From the NCBI RefSeq assembly GCF_963082655.1, contig NC_081552.1, positions 58,942,561 to 59,006,560 of the forward strand: 64,000 nt of DNA. The letters run 5' to 3'. The DNA is from Stomoxys calcitrans. Its lineage: Eukaryota; Arthropoda; Insecta; Diptera; Muscidae. The notes beneath the pieces are model-generated. The model was not told where the DNA came from. It saw nothing but the letters and a program-made list of their open reading frames with translations, and searched no databases. Within the stretch, counting starts at the first letter, position 1; each line of letters begins with the position of its first letter. A program made the position numbers and the translations under genes. Below, in pieces: positions 11,656 through 23,465 of this stretch.

Positions 11656-11873
11656 ATTCGCGCCTGATTTGCATGTGGTGTTCCATTATGACTTCCAACA
11701 TCTGTGCCAAATATGGTTTAAATTGGTATAAAACTTGACATAACTCCTATATAACTGATCTCCCGATATGACTTCTTGAGCTCTTACAAGCCTCAATTTT
11801 TGCCCGATTTGGCAGAAATTTTCGTGGTAAATACGCTTCAAATCGGTCATGTGCAAATACTGTGAAGATCGGA

Positions 11874-11888
11874 CCAACATTATGGCTA
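11874..11888. repeat. SINE target-site duplication, left copy
   Basis: CCAACATTATGGCTA, 15 bp, identical to 12133-12147 on the other side of the SINE. Confidence 0.85.
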
Positions 11889-12132
11889 ATTCAAATGCAA
11901 ATTTTGCCAATATACAATAAATTCCACTAAGGAATAGGGGCAAATTTCTCACATATCAATGAGTGTAGTCCGATTCAAGTTTAAGCTCAATGATAGGGGG
12001 CCTCCTTTTTATAGCCGGGTCCGAAGAGAAGTTTCACATGGCATAGTACCTCACAAATGTTGCCAGCATTAGGAGGGGAAAACCGCCGCAGCGTCAAAGG
12101 CAGCCATGCTAACCTCTGCGCTACGGTGTCCT
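11889..12132 (-). mobile_element. tRNA-derived SINE, B box deleted
   Basis: Read on the minus strand it starts AGGACACCGTAGCGCAG. 'TAGCGCAGAGGTTAGCATG' fits a tRNA A box (polymerase III promoter). The expected B box (GGTTCGAATCC type) is absent: the head passes directly from 'TTTGACGCTG' to 'CGGCGGTTTTCCCC'. The body contains 'GGACCCGGCTATAAAAAGG' and 'CTTAAACTTGAATCGGAC', wording I recall from SINEs of muscid and related flies. A perfect 15 bp target-site duplication flanks it, as expected for insertion by LINE machinery. The missing B box suggests this copy cannot be transcribed efficiently; the deletion could predate insertion. Confidence 0.8.
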
Positions 12133-12147
12133 CCAACATTATGGCTA
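12133..12147. repeat. SINE target-site duplication, right copy
   Basis: CCAACATTATGGCTA, 15 bp, identical to 11874-11888. Confidence 0.85.
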
Positions 12148-12371
12148 CTAGAGCCTAAAAATGTCATATCGGATGAAAGATATATATGGATGCTATATCT
12201 AAAACTGAACCGATTTTGATAAAAATTATCCACACATGTAACATTAGAAGGACGTCTTGTGCAAAATTTTGAAGAGATCGGACTAAAATTATGACTACTA
12301 GAGCCTTAAAAGGCCGTATCGGATGAAATATATATATATATGGGAGCTTTATCATAATCTGAACCGATTTT

Positions 12372-13075
12372 GATAAAAAAGTAAAAGTGTGCAAAGTTCG
12401 GCCGGCCTGAATGTTGGGAACCCACCACTGCTGAAATATGAATATATATGGTTATAGACCGATTTGGACCGTACTCGGCACAGTTGTTGAGAGTCATAAC
12501 AGAACACTATGTGGAAAATTTCAGCCAAATCGGAAAAAAATTGCAGTTTCCTGGGGCTCAAGAAGTCAAATCGGGAGATCGGTTTATTTGGGAGCTATAT
12601 CATGTTATAGACCGATATGGACTTTATTTAGCATAGTTGTTGGAAGTCATAACAAAACACACGTTCAAAATTTCAGCCAATTCGGACAAAGATTTCGGTT
12701 TCCAGGGGATCAAAAAGTCAAATTGGGAGATCGGTTTATATGGGAGCTATATCAGGTTCTTGACCGATTTGGACGGTACATATCACAGCTGTTGGAAATC
12801 ATAACGGAACGTTGCATGCAAATCGGATAAAAATTGCAGCTTCCAGGGGCTCAAGAAGTCAAATTAAGAATTTGTGCAAAATTTCAAATGGCAAACTTTA
12901 CGCGTTCGATCTCTATCGTGATTTCGACGTACGGACGGACGGACATGGCTAGATCAGCTCAGGGCGTCGAGACGATCAAGAATATAAATACTTAATGGGG
13001 TCCTAGATCAATATTTTGAGGTGTTACTAACGGAATGACTAGATTTGTATACCCCCATCCTATGGTTGTGGGTAT
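12372..13075 (+). mobile_element. Family D element, complete (D2)
   Basis: The left end AAGTAAAAGTGTGCAAAG lacks the AAC. It is followed by TTCGGCCGGCCTGAA, 'TTGGGAACCCACCACTGCTG', and a core of three units of about 145 bp. Then come 'GACGTACGGACGGACGGACA', 'ATATAAATACTTAATGGGGTC' and the hairpin ending GTGGGTAT at 13075. It interrupts a repeat unit of another family: 'CGATTTTGATAAAA' on the left and 'CAATGCACACAT' on the right belong to one unit when compared with 12211-12240. Confidence 0.68.
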
Positions 13076-13560
13076 AACAATGCACACATATTGGACCATT
13101 AAATAAAACGTTTTGAACAAAATTTTTAAAGATCGGACTACAATTTTGGTTCTAGAGCTTAAAAATTCCATATCGGATGAAATATATATATCGGAGCTAT
13201 ATCTCAAACTAAACCGATTTTGATAAAATTATGCGCACATGTTGAAACAGTAAATGAAATGTCTTGCTCAAAATTTTGTGAAGATCGGATAAAAATTATG
13301 GCTACTAGAACCTTAAAAGGTCGTATCGGATGAAATATATATGTGAGGGCTGTATATAAATCAGATCCGATTTTGTTCAAAATTAACAGCGTTCGTCCTT
13401 GGATCAAACAAGTGACGTGGTGCAAAATCTTACGAAATTCGAACAACAAATGCGACCTGTACCTTGATCACAAATTCAAATGCGGCGGCTACCGGCTACT
13501 TTGCTCTGAAAATAAATTGATATCAAATTCGTTTTCTACTCTCAAATACCTTTCATTTGA
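13076..13560 (+). repeat. Continuation of ~144 bp array, then a C scrap
   Basis: Units with 'ATCGGATGAAATATATAT' and 'CCGATTTTGATAAAATTATG' continue those at 12148-12371. From about 13511 to 13560 the sequence is a family C scrap ('TCAAATACCTTTCATTTGA'). No gene is visible. Confidence 0.5.
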
Positions 13561-13977
13561 CTGCGCTAAGTACGGGTTGTATCGGTCTATAACCTGATGT
13601 ATCCCCCATATAAATCGATCTCCCGACTTGTCTTCTTGAGCCCCTGCAAGCCTCAATTTTCATTCGATTTAGCTGAACATAGTGGTCTGTTATGACAGCC
13701 AACAACTGAGCCAAGTACGGTTCGAATCGGTCTATAATCTGATATAGCTCCCATATAAAACGATCTCCTAATTTGTCTTCGTGAGCTCCTGGAAGCGCCA
13801 ATTTTTTCCGATTTGGCTGAAATTTTTCACATAGTGTTCTGTTATGACTCCCAACAACTGCGCCAAAAAAGGTCCAAATCAGTCTATAACCAGATATGGC
13901 TCCCATTACTTTGCAGAATCCATGGTAATGGGTTCCCAATATTCCGCCCGGCCGAACTTAGCATGCTTTTACTTGTT
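13561..13977 (-). mobile_element. Family D left half (D3)
   Basis: Minus-strand copy whose left end lies at 13912-13977 ('GGTTCCCAATATTCCGCCC', 'GGCCGAACTTAGCATGC', ending ACTTGTT). The core keeps about two and a half units. The right end is missing. Confidence 0.6.
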
Positions 13978-14160
13978 ATATACAATATAAGACTAGCTGA
14001 ACCAAGCCCGCTTTGCTGCGACTTCTTTTACACCATATGAAATAAAACTTTCTTTTCAATAACACTTCTTTGCATTCACAAAGTTACCTATATATTTTGC
14101 AATGATGGTTTTAAAGAAATTTTAGGCAGTTGTGAAAGCTGCCCGACGGTAGGAGGGTTA
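13978..14160 (+). mobile_element. Family C 5' fragment (C5)
   Basis: 'CTAGCTGAACCAAGCCCGC' begins at about 13993, preceded by the TATATAAGA that ends other C copies. It stops at the family A left end at 14161. Confidence 0.55.
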
Positions 14161-14262
14161 AACAAGTAAAAGCGTGCTAAGTTCGGCCGGGCCGAGTCTT
14201 ATATACCATCCACCATGGAACACATTTGTCGAGTTCTTTTCCCGGCATCTCTTCTTAGGCAA
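14161..14262 (+). mobile_element. Family A element A9, left-end segment
   Basis: The first ~100 bp of a family A element (AACAAGTAAAAGCG to CTTCTTAGGCAA). I read it as the left terminus of an element whose remainder resumes at 19396, because 19396 opens with the sequence that normally follows ('AAAAGAATATAAGAAAAG'). Elements A6 and A7 lie between. The join is plausible but not exact to the base, since an extra AAAAAT separates A6 from A7. Confidence 0.6.
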
Positions 14263-15765
14263 AACAAGTAAAAGCGTGCTAAGTTCGGCCGGGCCGAATC
14301 TTATATACCCTCCACCATGGAGCGCAGTTGTCGAGTTCTTTTCCCGACATCTCTTCTTAGGCAAAAAGTGATATAAAAAAAGATTTGCTCTGCTATTAAA
14401 GCGATATAAAGATATGATCCGGTTTAGACCACAATTAAATTATATTTTGGAGACCTGTGTAGAATGTCAGCCAATTCGAGTAAGAATTGCGCCCTTTGGG
14501 GGCTCAAGAAGTAAAATAGAGAGATCATTTTATATGGGAGCTGTATCGGGCTATAAACAGATTTAGACCATAATAAACACGTATGTTGATGGTCAAGAGA
14601 AGATCCATCGTACAAAATTTCAGGCAAATCGGATAATAATTCTAGAGGCTCAAGAAGTCAAGATCTAGAGGCTCAAGAAGTCAAGATCCCAGATCGGTTT
14701 ACATGGCAGCTATATCAGGTTATGAACCGATTTAAACCTTATTTGACACAGTGGTTGAAAGAAAAAATAAAAAATAAAAAAGTCATGCAAAATTTCAGCC
14801 AAATCAGGTAGGAATTGCGCCGTCTAGAAGCTCAAGAAGTCAAGTCCCCAGACCTGTTTATATGACAGCTATATCAGTTTATGAGCCGATTTGAACCATT
14901 TTTGGCACACTTGTTGGATATCATAAAAAAAACATGTCGTGCAAAATTTCATTCCAATCTGATAAGAATTGCGCACTTTAGAGGCTTAAGAAGTCAAGAC
15001 CCAAGATCGGTTTATATGGCAGCTATATCAGGTTATGGACCGATTAGGACCATACTTGGCACAGTTGTTGAATATCATAACAAAACACGTCGTGCAAAAT
15101 TTCATGCCAATCGGATAAGAATTGCGCACTCTAGAGGCTCAAGAATTCAAGACCCAAGATCGGTTTATATGGCAGCTATATCAGATTATAGACCGATTTG
15201 AACCATACTTGGCACAGTTGTTGGACATCATAACAAAACACGTCGTGCCGTAATTCATTCAAATCGGATAAAAATTGGGCACTCTATAGGCTCAAGAAGT
15301 CAAGACCCAAGATCGGTTTATATGGCAGCTATATCAGATTATGAACCGATTTGAACCATACTTGGCACAGATGTTGGATGTCATAACAAAACACGTCGTG
15401 CCAATCGGATAAGAATTGCGCACTCTAGAGGTTCAAGAAGTCAAGACCCAAGATCGGTTTATATGGCAGCTATATCAAAACATGGTCCGATATGGCCCAT
15501 TTACAATACCAACCGACCTACACTAATAAGAAGTATTTGTGCAAAATTTCAAGCGGCTAGCTTTACTCCTTCGGAAGTTAGCGTGCTTTCGACAGACAGA
15601 CGGACGGACGGACGGACGGACAGACGGACGGACATGGCTAGATCGACATAAAATTTCACGACGATCAAGAATATATATACTTTATGGGGTCTCAGACGAA
15701 TATTTCGAGTAGTTACAAACAGAATGACGAAATTAGTATACCCCCCATCTTATGGTGGAGGGTAT
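14263..15765 (+). mobile_element. Family A element A6, complete
   Basis: Left end, palindrome and ATACCC box at 14263-14330. The core is of 153 bp units with partial duplications ('TCTAGAGGCTCAAGAAGTCA' twice near 14640-14680). GACR tract at about 15592-15632 and terminal hairpin ending GGGTAT at 15765. Confidence 0.78.
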
Positions 15766-15771
15766 AAAAAT

Positions 15772-16261
15772 AACAAGTAAAAGCGTGCTAAGTTCGGCCG
15801 GGCCGAATCTTATATACCCTCCACCATGGAGCGCAGTTGTCGAGTTCTTTTCCCGACATCTCTTCTTAGGCAAAAAGTGATATAAGAAAAGATTTGCTCT
15901 GCTATTAGAGCGATATCAAGATATGGTCCGGTTTGGACCACAATTAAATTATATGTTGGAGGCCTGTGTAAAATGTCAGCCAATTCGAGTAAGAATTGCG
16001 CCCTTTGGGGGCTCAAGAAGTAAAATAGAGAGATCGATTTATATGGGAGCTGTATGGGGCTATAAACAGATTTAGACCATAATCAACACGTATGTTGATG
16101 GTCAAGAGAGGATCCATCGTATAAAATTTCAGGCAAATCGGATAATAATTGCGACTTCAAGAGGCTCAAGAAGTCAAGATCCCAGATCGGTTTACATGGC
16201 AGCTATATCAGGTTATGAACCGATTTAAACCTTATTTGACACAGTGGTTGAAAGAAAAAAT
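15772..16261 (+). mobile_element. Family A element A7, left segment
   Basis: Left end through the first units, ending '...GTTGAAAGAAAAAAT'. A8 interrupts it here; the rest of A7 continues at 18067. The whole of A7 is closely related to A21 (53964-56120), which shows the uninterrupted site. Confidence 0.75.
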
Positions 16262-18066
16262 AACAAGTAAAAGCGTGCTAAGTTCGGCCGGGCCGAATCT
16301 TATATACCCTCCACCATGGATCGCATTTGTCGAGTTCTCTTCCCGGCATCTCTTCTTAGGCAAAACAGGATATAAGAAAAGATTTGCTCTGCTATTAGAG
16401 CGACATCAAGATATGGTCCTGTTTGGACCACAATTAAATTATATGTTGGAGACCTGTGTAAATGTCAGCCAATTCGAATAAGAATTGCGCTCTTTGTGAG
16501 CTCAAAAAGTAAAATAGAGAGATCGATTTATATGGGAGCTGTATCGGGCTATGGTCCGATTCAGATCATAATAAACACGTATGTTGATGGTCATGAGAGA
16601 ATCCGTCGTACAAAATTTCACGCAAATCGGATAAGAATTGCGCTCTCTAGAGGCTCAAGAATTCAAGACCCAAGATCGGTTTATATGGCAGCTACATCAG
16701 GTTATGGACCGATTTGAACCATACTTGGCACAGTCGTTGGATATCATAACAAAACACGTGGTGCAAAATTTCATTCTGATCGGGTAAGAATTGCGCACTC
16801 TAGAGGCTCAAGAAGTCAAGACCCAAGATCGGTTTATATGGCAGCTACATCAGGTTATGGACCGATTTGAACCATACTTGGCACAGTCGTTGGATATCAT
16901 AACAAAACACGTGGTGCAAAATTTCATTCTGATCGGGTAAGAATTGCGCTCTCTAGAGGCTCAAGAAGTCAAGATCCTAGATCGGTTTATATGGCAGCTA
17001 TATCAGGTTATGAACCGACTTGTACTTTATTTGCCATAGTTGTTGAAAGTAACAATAAAAAACGTCTTGCGAAATTTCAGCCAAATCGGATAGGAATTGT
17101 GCCCTCTAGAAGCTCAAGAAGTCAAGTCCCCAGATCTGTTTATATGACAGCTATATCAGGTTATGAACCGATTTGAACCATATTTGGCACAGTTGTTGGA
17201 TATCATAACAAAATACAACGTGCCAAAATTCATTCAAATTGGATAAGAATTGCGCCCTCCAGAGGCTCAAGAAGTCAAGACCCAAGATCGGTTTATATGA
17301 CAGCTATATAAGGTTATGGATCGATTTGAACCATACTTGGCACAGTTGTTGGATATCGTAACAAAACACGTCATGCTAAATTTCATTCCAATCGGATAAG
17401 AATTGCGCCTTCTAGAGGCTCAAGAAGTCAAGACCCAAGATCGGTTTATATGGCAGCTATATCAGGTTATGAACCAATTTCAACCATACTTGGCACAGTT
17501 GTTGGATATCATAACAAAACACGTCGTGCAAAATTTCATCCCAATCGGATAAGAATTGCGCACGCTAGAGGCTCAAGAAGTCAAGACCCAAGATCGGTTT
17601 ATATGGCAGCTATATCAGGCTATGGACCGATTTAAACTATACTCGGCACAGTTGTTGGATATCATAGCAAAACACGTCGCGCAAAATTTCATTCCAATCG
17701 GATAAGAATTGCGCACTCTAGAGGCTCAAGAAGTCAAGACCCAAGATCGGTTTATATGGCAGCTATATCAAAACATGGACCGATATGGCCCATTTACAAT
17801 ACCAACCGACCTACACTAATAAGAAGTATTTGTGCAAAATTTCAAGCGGCTAGCTTTACTCCTTCGGAAGTTAGCGTGCTTTCGACAGACAGACGGACGG
17901 ACGGACGGACGGACGGACGGACAGACGGACGGACATGGCTAGATCGACATAAAATGTCGCGACGATCAAGAATATATATACTTTATGGGGTCTCAGACGA
18001 ATATTTCGAGTAGTTACAAACAGAATGACGAAATTAGTATACCCCCCATCTTATGGTGGAGGGTAT
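16262..18066 (+). mobile_element. Family A element A8, complete, nested in A7
   Basis: Complete copy from AACAAG to GGGTAT, with about nine 153 bp units and a GACR tract at 17885-17934. The flanks GAAAGAAAAAAT and AAAAAATAAATAAAA rejoin into a sequence found uninterrupted at about 54923-54961 in the sister element A21. This defines both ends of family A to within an A or two and shows no target-site duplication. Confidence 0.85.
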
Positions 18067-19395
18067 AAAAAATAAATAAAAAACGTCATGCAAAATTTCA
18101 GCCAAATCAGGTAGGAATTGCGTCCTCTAGAAGCTCAAGAAGTCAAGTCCCCAAATCTGTTTATATGACAGCTATATCAGTTTATGAGCCGATTTGAACC
18201 ATTTTTGGCACACTTGTTGGATATCATAAAAAAAACATGTCGTGCAAAATTTCATTCCAATCTGATAAGAATTGCGCACTTTAGAGGCTTAAGAAGTCAA
18301 GACCCAAGATCGGTTTATATGGCAGCTATATCAGGTTATGGACCGATTAGGACCATACTTGGCACAGTTGTTGAATATCATAACAAAACACGTCGTGCAA
18401 AATTTCATTGTAATCGGATAAGAATTGCGCACTCTAGAGGCTTAAGAAGTCAAGACCCAAGATCGGTTTATATGGCAGCTATATCAGGTTATGGACCAAT
18501 TAGGACCATACTTGGCACAGTTGTTGAATATCATAACAAAACACGTCGTGCAAGATTTCATTCCAATCGGATAAGAATTGCGCACTCTAGAGGCTCAAGA
18601 ATTCAAGACCCAAGATCGGTTTATATGCCAGCTATATCAGATTATGGACCGATTTGAACCATATTTAGCACAGTTGTTGGATATCATAACAAAACACGTC
18701 GTGCCAAAATTCATTCAAATCGGATAAGAATTGCGCACTCTAGAGGCTCAAGAAGTCAAGACCCAAGATCGGTTTATATGGCAGCTATATCAGATTATGA
18801 ACCGATTTGAACCATACTTGGCACAGTTGTTGGACATCATAACAAAACACGTCGTGCCAAAAATTCATTCAAATCGGATAAGAAATTCGCACTCTAGAGG
18901 CTCAAGAAGTCAAGACCCAAGATCGGTTTATATGGCAGCTATATCAGATTATGAACCGATTTCAACCATACTTGGCACAGTTGTTGGATGTCATAACAAA
19001 ACACGTCGTGCAAAATTTCGTGCCAATCGGATAAGAATTGCGCACTCTAGAGGTTCAAGAAGTCAAGACCCAAGATCGGTTTATATGGCAGCTATAACAA
19101 AACATGGACCGATATGGCCCATTTACAATACCAACCGACCTACACTAATAAGAAGTATTTGTGCAAAATTTCAAGCGGTTAGCTTTACTCCTTCGGAAGT
19201 TAGCGTGCTTTCGACAGACAGACGGACGGACGGACGGACGGACGGGCGGACAGACGGACGGACATGGCTAGATCGACATAAAATTTCACGACGATCAAGA
19301 ATATATATACTTTATGGGGTCTCAGACGAATATTTCGAGTAGTTACAAACAGAATGACGAAATTAGTATACCCCCCATCTTATGGTGGAGGGTAT
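18067..19395 (+). mobile_element. Family A element A7, right segment
   Basis: Continues A7 after the A8 insertion. Repeat units are in one long reading register (accidental frames of 157 and 203 residues). The right end is normal: GACR tract about 19215-19263 and hairpin to 19395. It matches about 54936-56120, which has one fewer 153 bp unit. Confidence 0.75.
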
Positions 19396-19785
19396 AAAAA
19401 AGAATATAAGAAAAGATTTGTTCTGCTATTAGAGCGATATCAAGATATGGTCCGGTTTGGACCACAATTAAATTATATGTTGGAGACCTGTGTAAAATGT
19501 CAGCCAATTCGAATAAGAATTGCGCCCTTTGTGGGCTCAAAAAGTACAATAGAGAGATCGATTTATATGGGAGCTGTATCGGCCTATAAACCCATTCAGA
19601 CCATAATAAACACGTATATTAATCGTCATGAGAGAATCCGTCGTACAAAATTTCAGGCAAATCGGATAATAATTGCGACATCTAGAGGCTCAAGAAGTCA
19701 AGATCCCAGATCGGTTTATATGGCAGCTATATCAGGTTATGAACCGACTTGTACTTTATTTGACATAGTTGTTGAAAGTAACAAT
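19396..19785 (+). mobile_element. Family A element A9, middle segment
   Basis: Begins inside the left region of family A ('AAAAGATTTGTTCTGCTATT') without its first 100 bp, and ends at 'GAAAGTAACAAT', where A10 is inserted. Confidence 0.65.
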
Positions 19786-20952
19786 AACAAGTAAGAGCGT
19801 GCTAAGTTCGGCCAGGCCGAATCTTATATACCCTCCACCATTGATCGCATTTGTCGAGTTCTATGCGCGGTATCTCTTTTTAGACAAACATAGAATATTG
19901 AATAAGAACTGTTATCCTATTGGAGCTATATCAAGTTATAGTCCGATTCGGACCATAAATGAATGCTGATTGACATTGTAGAAGTCATTGTGTAATATTT
20001 CAGTTCATTCGGATAAGAATGGCGCCTTGTAGGGGCTCAAGAAGCAAAATCGGGAGATAGGTTTATATAAGAGCTGTATCAAGCTATTGATCGATTCAGA
20101 CCATACTAGACACGTATGTTGAAGGTCATGGGAGAAGCCCTTGTACAAAATTTCAGCCAAATCGGATGAGAATTGCGCCCTCTAGAGGTTCAAGAAGTCA
20201 AGATCCCAGATCGGTTTTTATGGCAGCTATATCAGGTTCTTTATCGATTTACGCCATACTTAGCACAGTTATTGGAAGTCATAACAAAACACCTCATGCA
20301 AAATTTCAGCCAAATCGGATGAGAATTGTTCCCTCAATTGGCTCAAGAAGTCAAGACCCAAGTTCGGTTTATATGGCAGCTATATCAGGTTATGGACCGA
20401 TTTGAACCATACTTGGCACAATTGTTGCATATCATAACAAAATACGTCATGCAAAATTTCATTCAAATCGGATAAGAATTGCGCACTCTAGAGGCTCAAG
20501 AAGTCAAAACCCAAGATCGGTTTATATGGCAGCTATATCAGGTTATGGACCGATTGGAATTATACTTGTCACAGTTCTTGGATATCATAACAAAACACGT
20601 CGTGCGAAATTTCATTCCAATCGGATAAGATTTGCGCCTTCTAGAGGTTCAAGAAATCAAGACCCAAGATCGGTTTATATGGCTGCTATATCATATGGCC
20701 CATTTACAATACCAACCGACCTACACTAATAAGAAGTATTTGTGCAAAATTTCAAGCGGCTAGCTATACTCCTTCGGAAGTTAGCGTGCTTTCGACAGAC
20801 AGACGGACGGACGGACGGTCATGGCTAGATCGACATAAAATTTCGCGACGATCAAGAATATATATACTTTATGGGGTCTCAGACGAATATTTCGAGTAGT
20901 TACAAACAGAATGACGAAATTAGTATACCCCCCATCCTATGGTGGAGGGTAT
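19786..20952 (+). mobile_element. Family A element A10, complete, nested in A9
   Basis: Left end AACAAGTAAGAGCGTGC and right hairpin ending GGGTAT. The core is more diverged than its neighbours (for example 'GGTTCTTTATCGATTTACGCC'), so it is an older lineage or a distinct subfamily. Its flanks, GAAAGTAACAAT and AAAAAACGTCTTGCG, rejoin exactly into the sequence seen intact at about 17046-17075 and 45460-45488. Confidence 0.82.
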
Positions 20953-21369
20953 AAAAAACGTCTTGCGAAATTTCAGCCAAATCGGATAAAAATTGAGTCC
21001 TCTAGAAGCTCAAGAAATCAAGTCCCCAGATCTGTTTATATGACAGCTATATCAGATTATGAACCGATTTAAATCAAATTTGGCACAGTTGTTGGATATC
21101 ATAACAAAATACTACGTGCCAAAATTCATTCAAATTGGATAAGAATTGCGCCCTCTAGAGGCTGAAGAAGTCAAGACCCAAGATCGGTTTATTTGACAGC
21201 TATATAAGGCTATGGACCGATTTGAACCATGCTTGGCACAGATGTTGGATATCATAACAAAACACGTCGTGCAAAATTTCATTCAAATTGGATAAGAATT
21301 GCGCACTCTAGAGACTCAAGAAGTCAAGACCCCAGATCGGTTTATATGGCAGCTATATCAAAACATGGA
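20953..21369 (+). mobile_element. Family A element A9, last segment, truncated
   Basis: Continues A9 with further 153 bp units and stops at 'ATATCAAAACATGGA' (21369), just before the position where the right-end block normally starts. The microsatellite and hairpin are lost. The next 31 bp match nothing else in the window. Confidence 0.65.
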
Positions 21370-21400
21370 ACTAAACTTTGACTGATTCGGTTTTAATTTT

Positions 21401-23465
21401 TATACCCTCCACCATAAGATGGGGGGTATACTAATTTCGTCGTTCTGTTTGTAACTACTCGAAATATTCCTCTGAGACCCCATAAAGTATATATATTCTT
21501 GATAGTCGCGACATTTTATGTCGATCTAGCCATGTCCGTCCGTCCGAAAGCAGGCTTACTTCCGAAGGAGCAAAGATAGCCGCTTGAAATTTTGCACAAA
21601 TTCTTCTTATTAGTGTAGGTCGGTTGGTATTGCAAATGGGCCATATCGGTCCATGTTTTGATAAAGCTGCCATATAAATCTGTCTTGGGTCTTGACTTCT
21701 TGAGCCTCTAGAGTGCGCAATTCTTATCCGATTGGAACGAAATTTTGCACGACGTGTTTTGTTATGATACCCAACAACTGTGCCAAGTATAGTTCAAATC
21801 GGTCCATAACCTGATATAGCTGCCATATAAACCGATCTGGGATGTTGACTTCTTGAGCATCTAGTTTTTTCATTCTGTTTGTAACACCTCAAAATATTCG
21901 TCTAAGACCTCATAAAATAAATTTATTTGTGATCGTCATGACATTTTAAGTCGCTCGAGCTATGTCCGTCCGCCCGTCTGTCGAAAGCACGCTAACTTTT
22001 AACGGAGTAAAGATATTCGCTTGAAATTTTGCACAAAAACTTCTTATTTGTGTAGGTCGGTTGGGATTGTAAATGGGCCATATCGATCCATGTTTTCATA
22101 TAGCTGCCATATAACCCGATCTGAGGTCTTGAATTCATGAGCCTCTAGATGGCGCAATTCCTATCCGATTTAGCTGATATTTAGCATGAGGTGTTTTATA
22201 ACAACTTCTAACAACTGTGATAAATATGGTTCAAATCGGTCTATAACCAGATATAGCTGCCATATAAACCGATCTTGAATCTGTACTTCTTTACCCGATA
22301 AAATGCGCAATTCCTATCCGATTTAGCAGAAATTTTGCATGGGGTGTTTTGTTATAACTTCCAACAATTGTGCCAAGTATGGTTCAAATCGGTCTATAAC
22401 CTGATATATCTGCATTATAAACCGATCTGGGATCTTGATTTTGTGAGCCTAAAGAGGGCCTAATTATTATCCGATTTGAATGAAATTTTGTACAACGGCT
22501 TCTTCCATGACCTCAACATACGTGTCAAATATGGTCTGAATCGGCCTTAAGCCTGATACAGCTTCCCTATAAACCGATCTCCATATTTTACTTCTTGAGC
22601 TCCTAAAAGGCCCAATTCTTATTCGATTTGGCTGCAATTTTACACATATACTTCTACTGTGGTCTCCAAAATTCGATTAGCAAAGCAATTCTTTTCTTTT
22701 TTCCTTGTTTTTTATGACTTCTTACAACTGTGCCAAATATAGTTCAAATCGGCGCATTACCTGATATGGCTACCATATAAACCGATCTAGGATCTTGACT
22801 TCGTAAGCATCTAGATGGCTCATTTGGTTTAAATTTTGTGCAACGGCTTTGCTCAATACCTTCAATATACGTGTCAAATATGATCTGAATCGATCTTTAG
22901 CTTCATACAGCTCCCATATAAACCGATATCTCCGAATCGGACCATAACTTGATATAGCTCCAATAGCATAGCAATTTTTTTAATCCTTTGTTGGCCTTAA
23001 AAGAGATACCGAAATATGCATCTGAGACCCCATAAAGTATATATATTCTATATCGTCATGTTATTTTAAGTCGATCTAGCCATGTCCGTCCGTCTGTCTG
23101 TCGAAAGCACGCTATCTTTCGAAGGAGTAAAGCTAGCCGCTTGAAATTTACAAAATACAAAATACACAAATACTTCTTATTAGTGTAGATCGGTTGGGAT
23201 TGTGAATGGGCCAAATCGGTCCATGTTTTGATATAGCTGCCATATAAACCCATCTTGTGTCTTGACCTTTTGAGCCTCTGGAGGGCGCAATTCTCGTCCG
23301 TTTTGACTGAAATTTTGCCCGTTATATTTTGGTGACACTTTCAACAACTGCGCTAAGTATGGTTTAAATTGGTCCATGTTTTGATATACGTGCCATATAA
23401 ACCCGTCTTGGGTCTTGACTTCTTGAGCCTCTAGAGGGCTCAATTCTCGTCCAATTTAACTGATT
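21401..23465 (-). mobile_element. Three truncated family A copies in tandem, minus strand
   Basis: A complete right end with hairpin starts at 21401. At about 21865 a second right end without its hairpin begins ('CATTCTGTTTGTAACACCTC'), and at about 23010 a third ('GAGACCCCATAAAGTATAT'). Between them are minus-strand 153 bp-type units that are more diverged than elsewhere. None of the three has a left end. 'CTCCCATATAAACCGATATC' near 22910 shows mixing with related subfamilies. Confidence 0.65.

Larger units (their letters stand above)
11656..12371. repeat. Diverged ~145 bp repeat arrays hosting a SINE
   Basis: Left of the SINE the wording is minus-strand family D ('CTTCCAACATCTGTGCCAAATATGG'). 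Right of it, plus-strand units of about 144 bp recur ('GGCTACTAGAGCC...CATATCGGATGAAA' at about 12141, and again at about 12290). The same units continue after the D2 insertion, to about 13450. No terminal sequences are visible. Confidence 0.5.

Noticed and set aside
11889..12132. A functional tRNA gene on the minus strand
   Set aside because: Only an A-box-like head is present. There is no cloverleaf or B box, and the target-site duplication shows it is a SINE.
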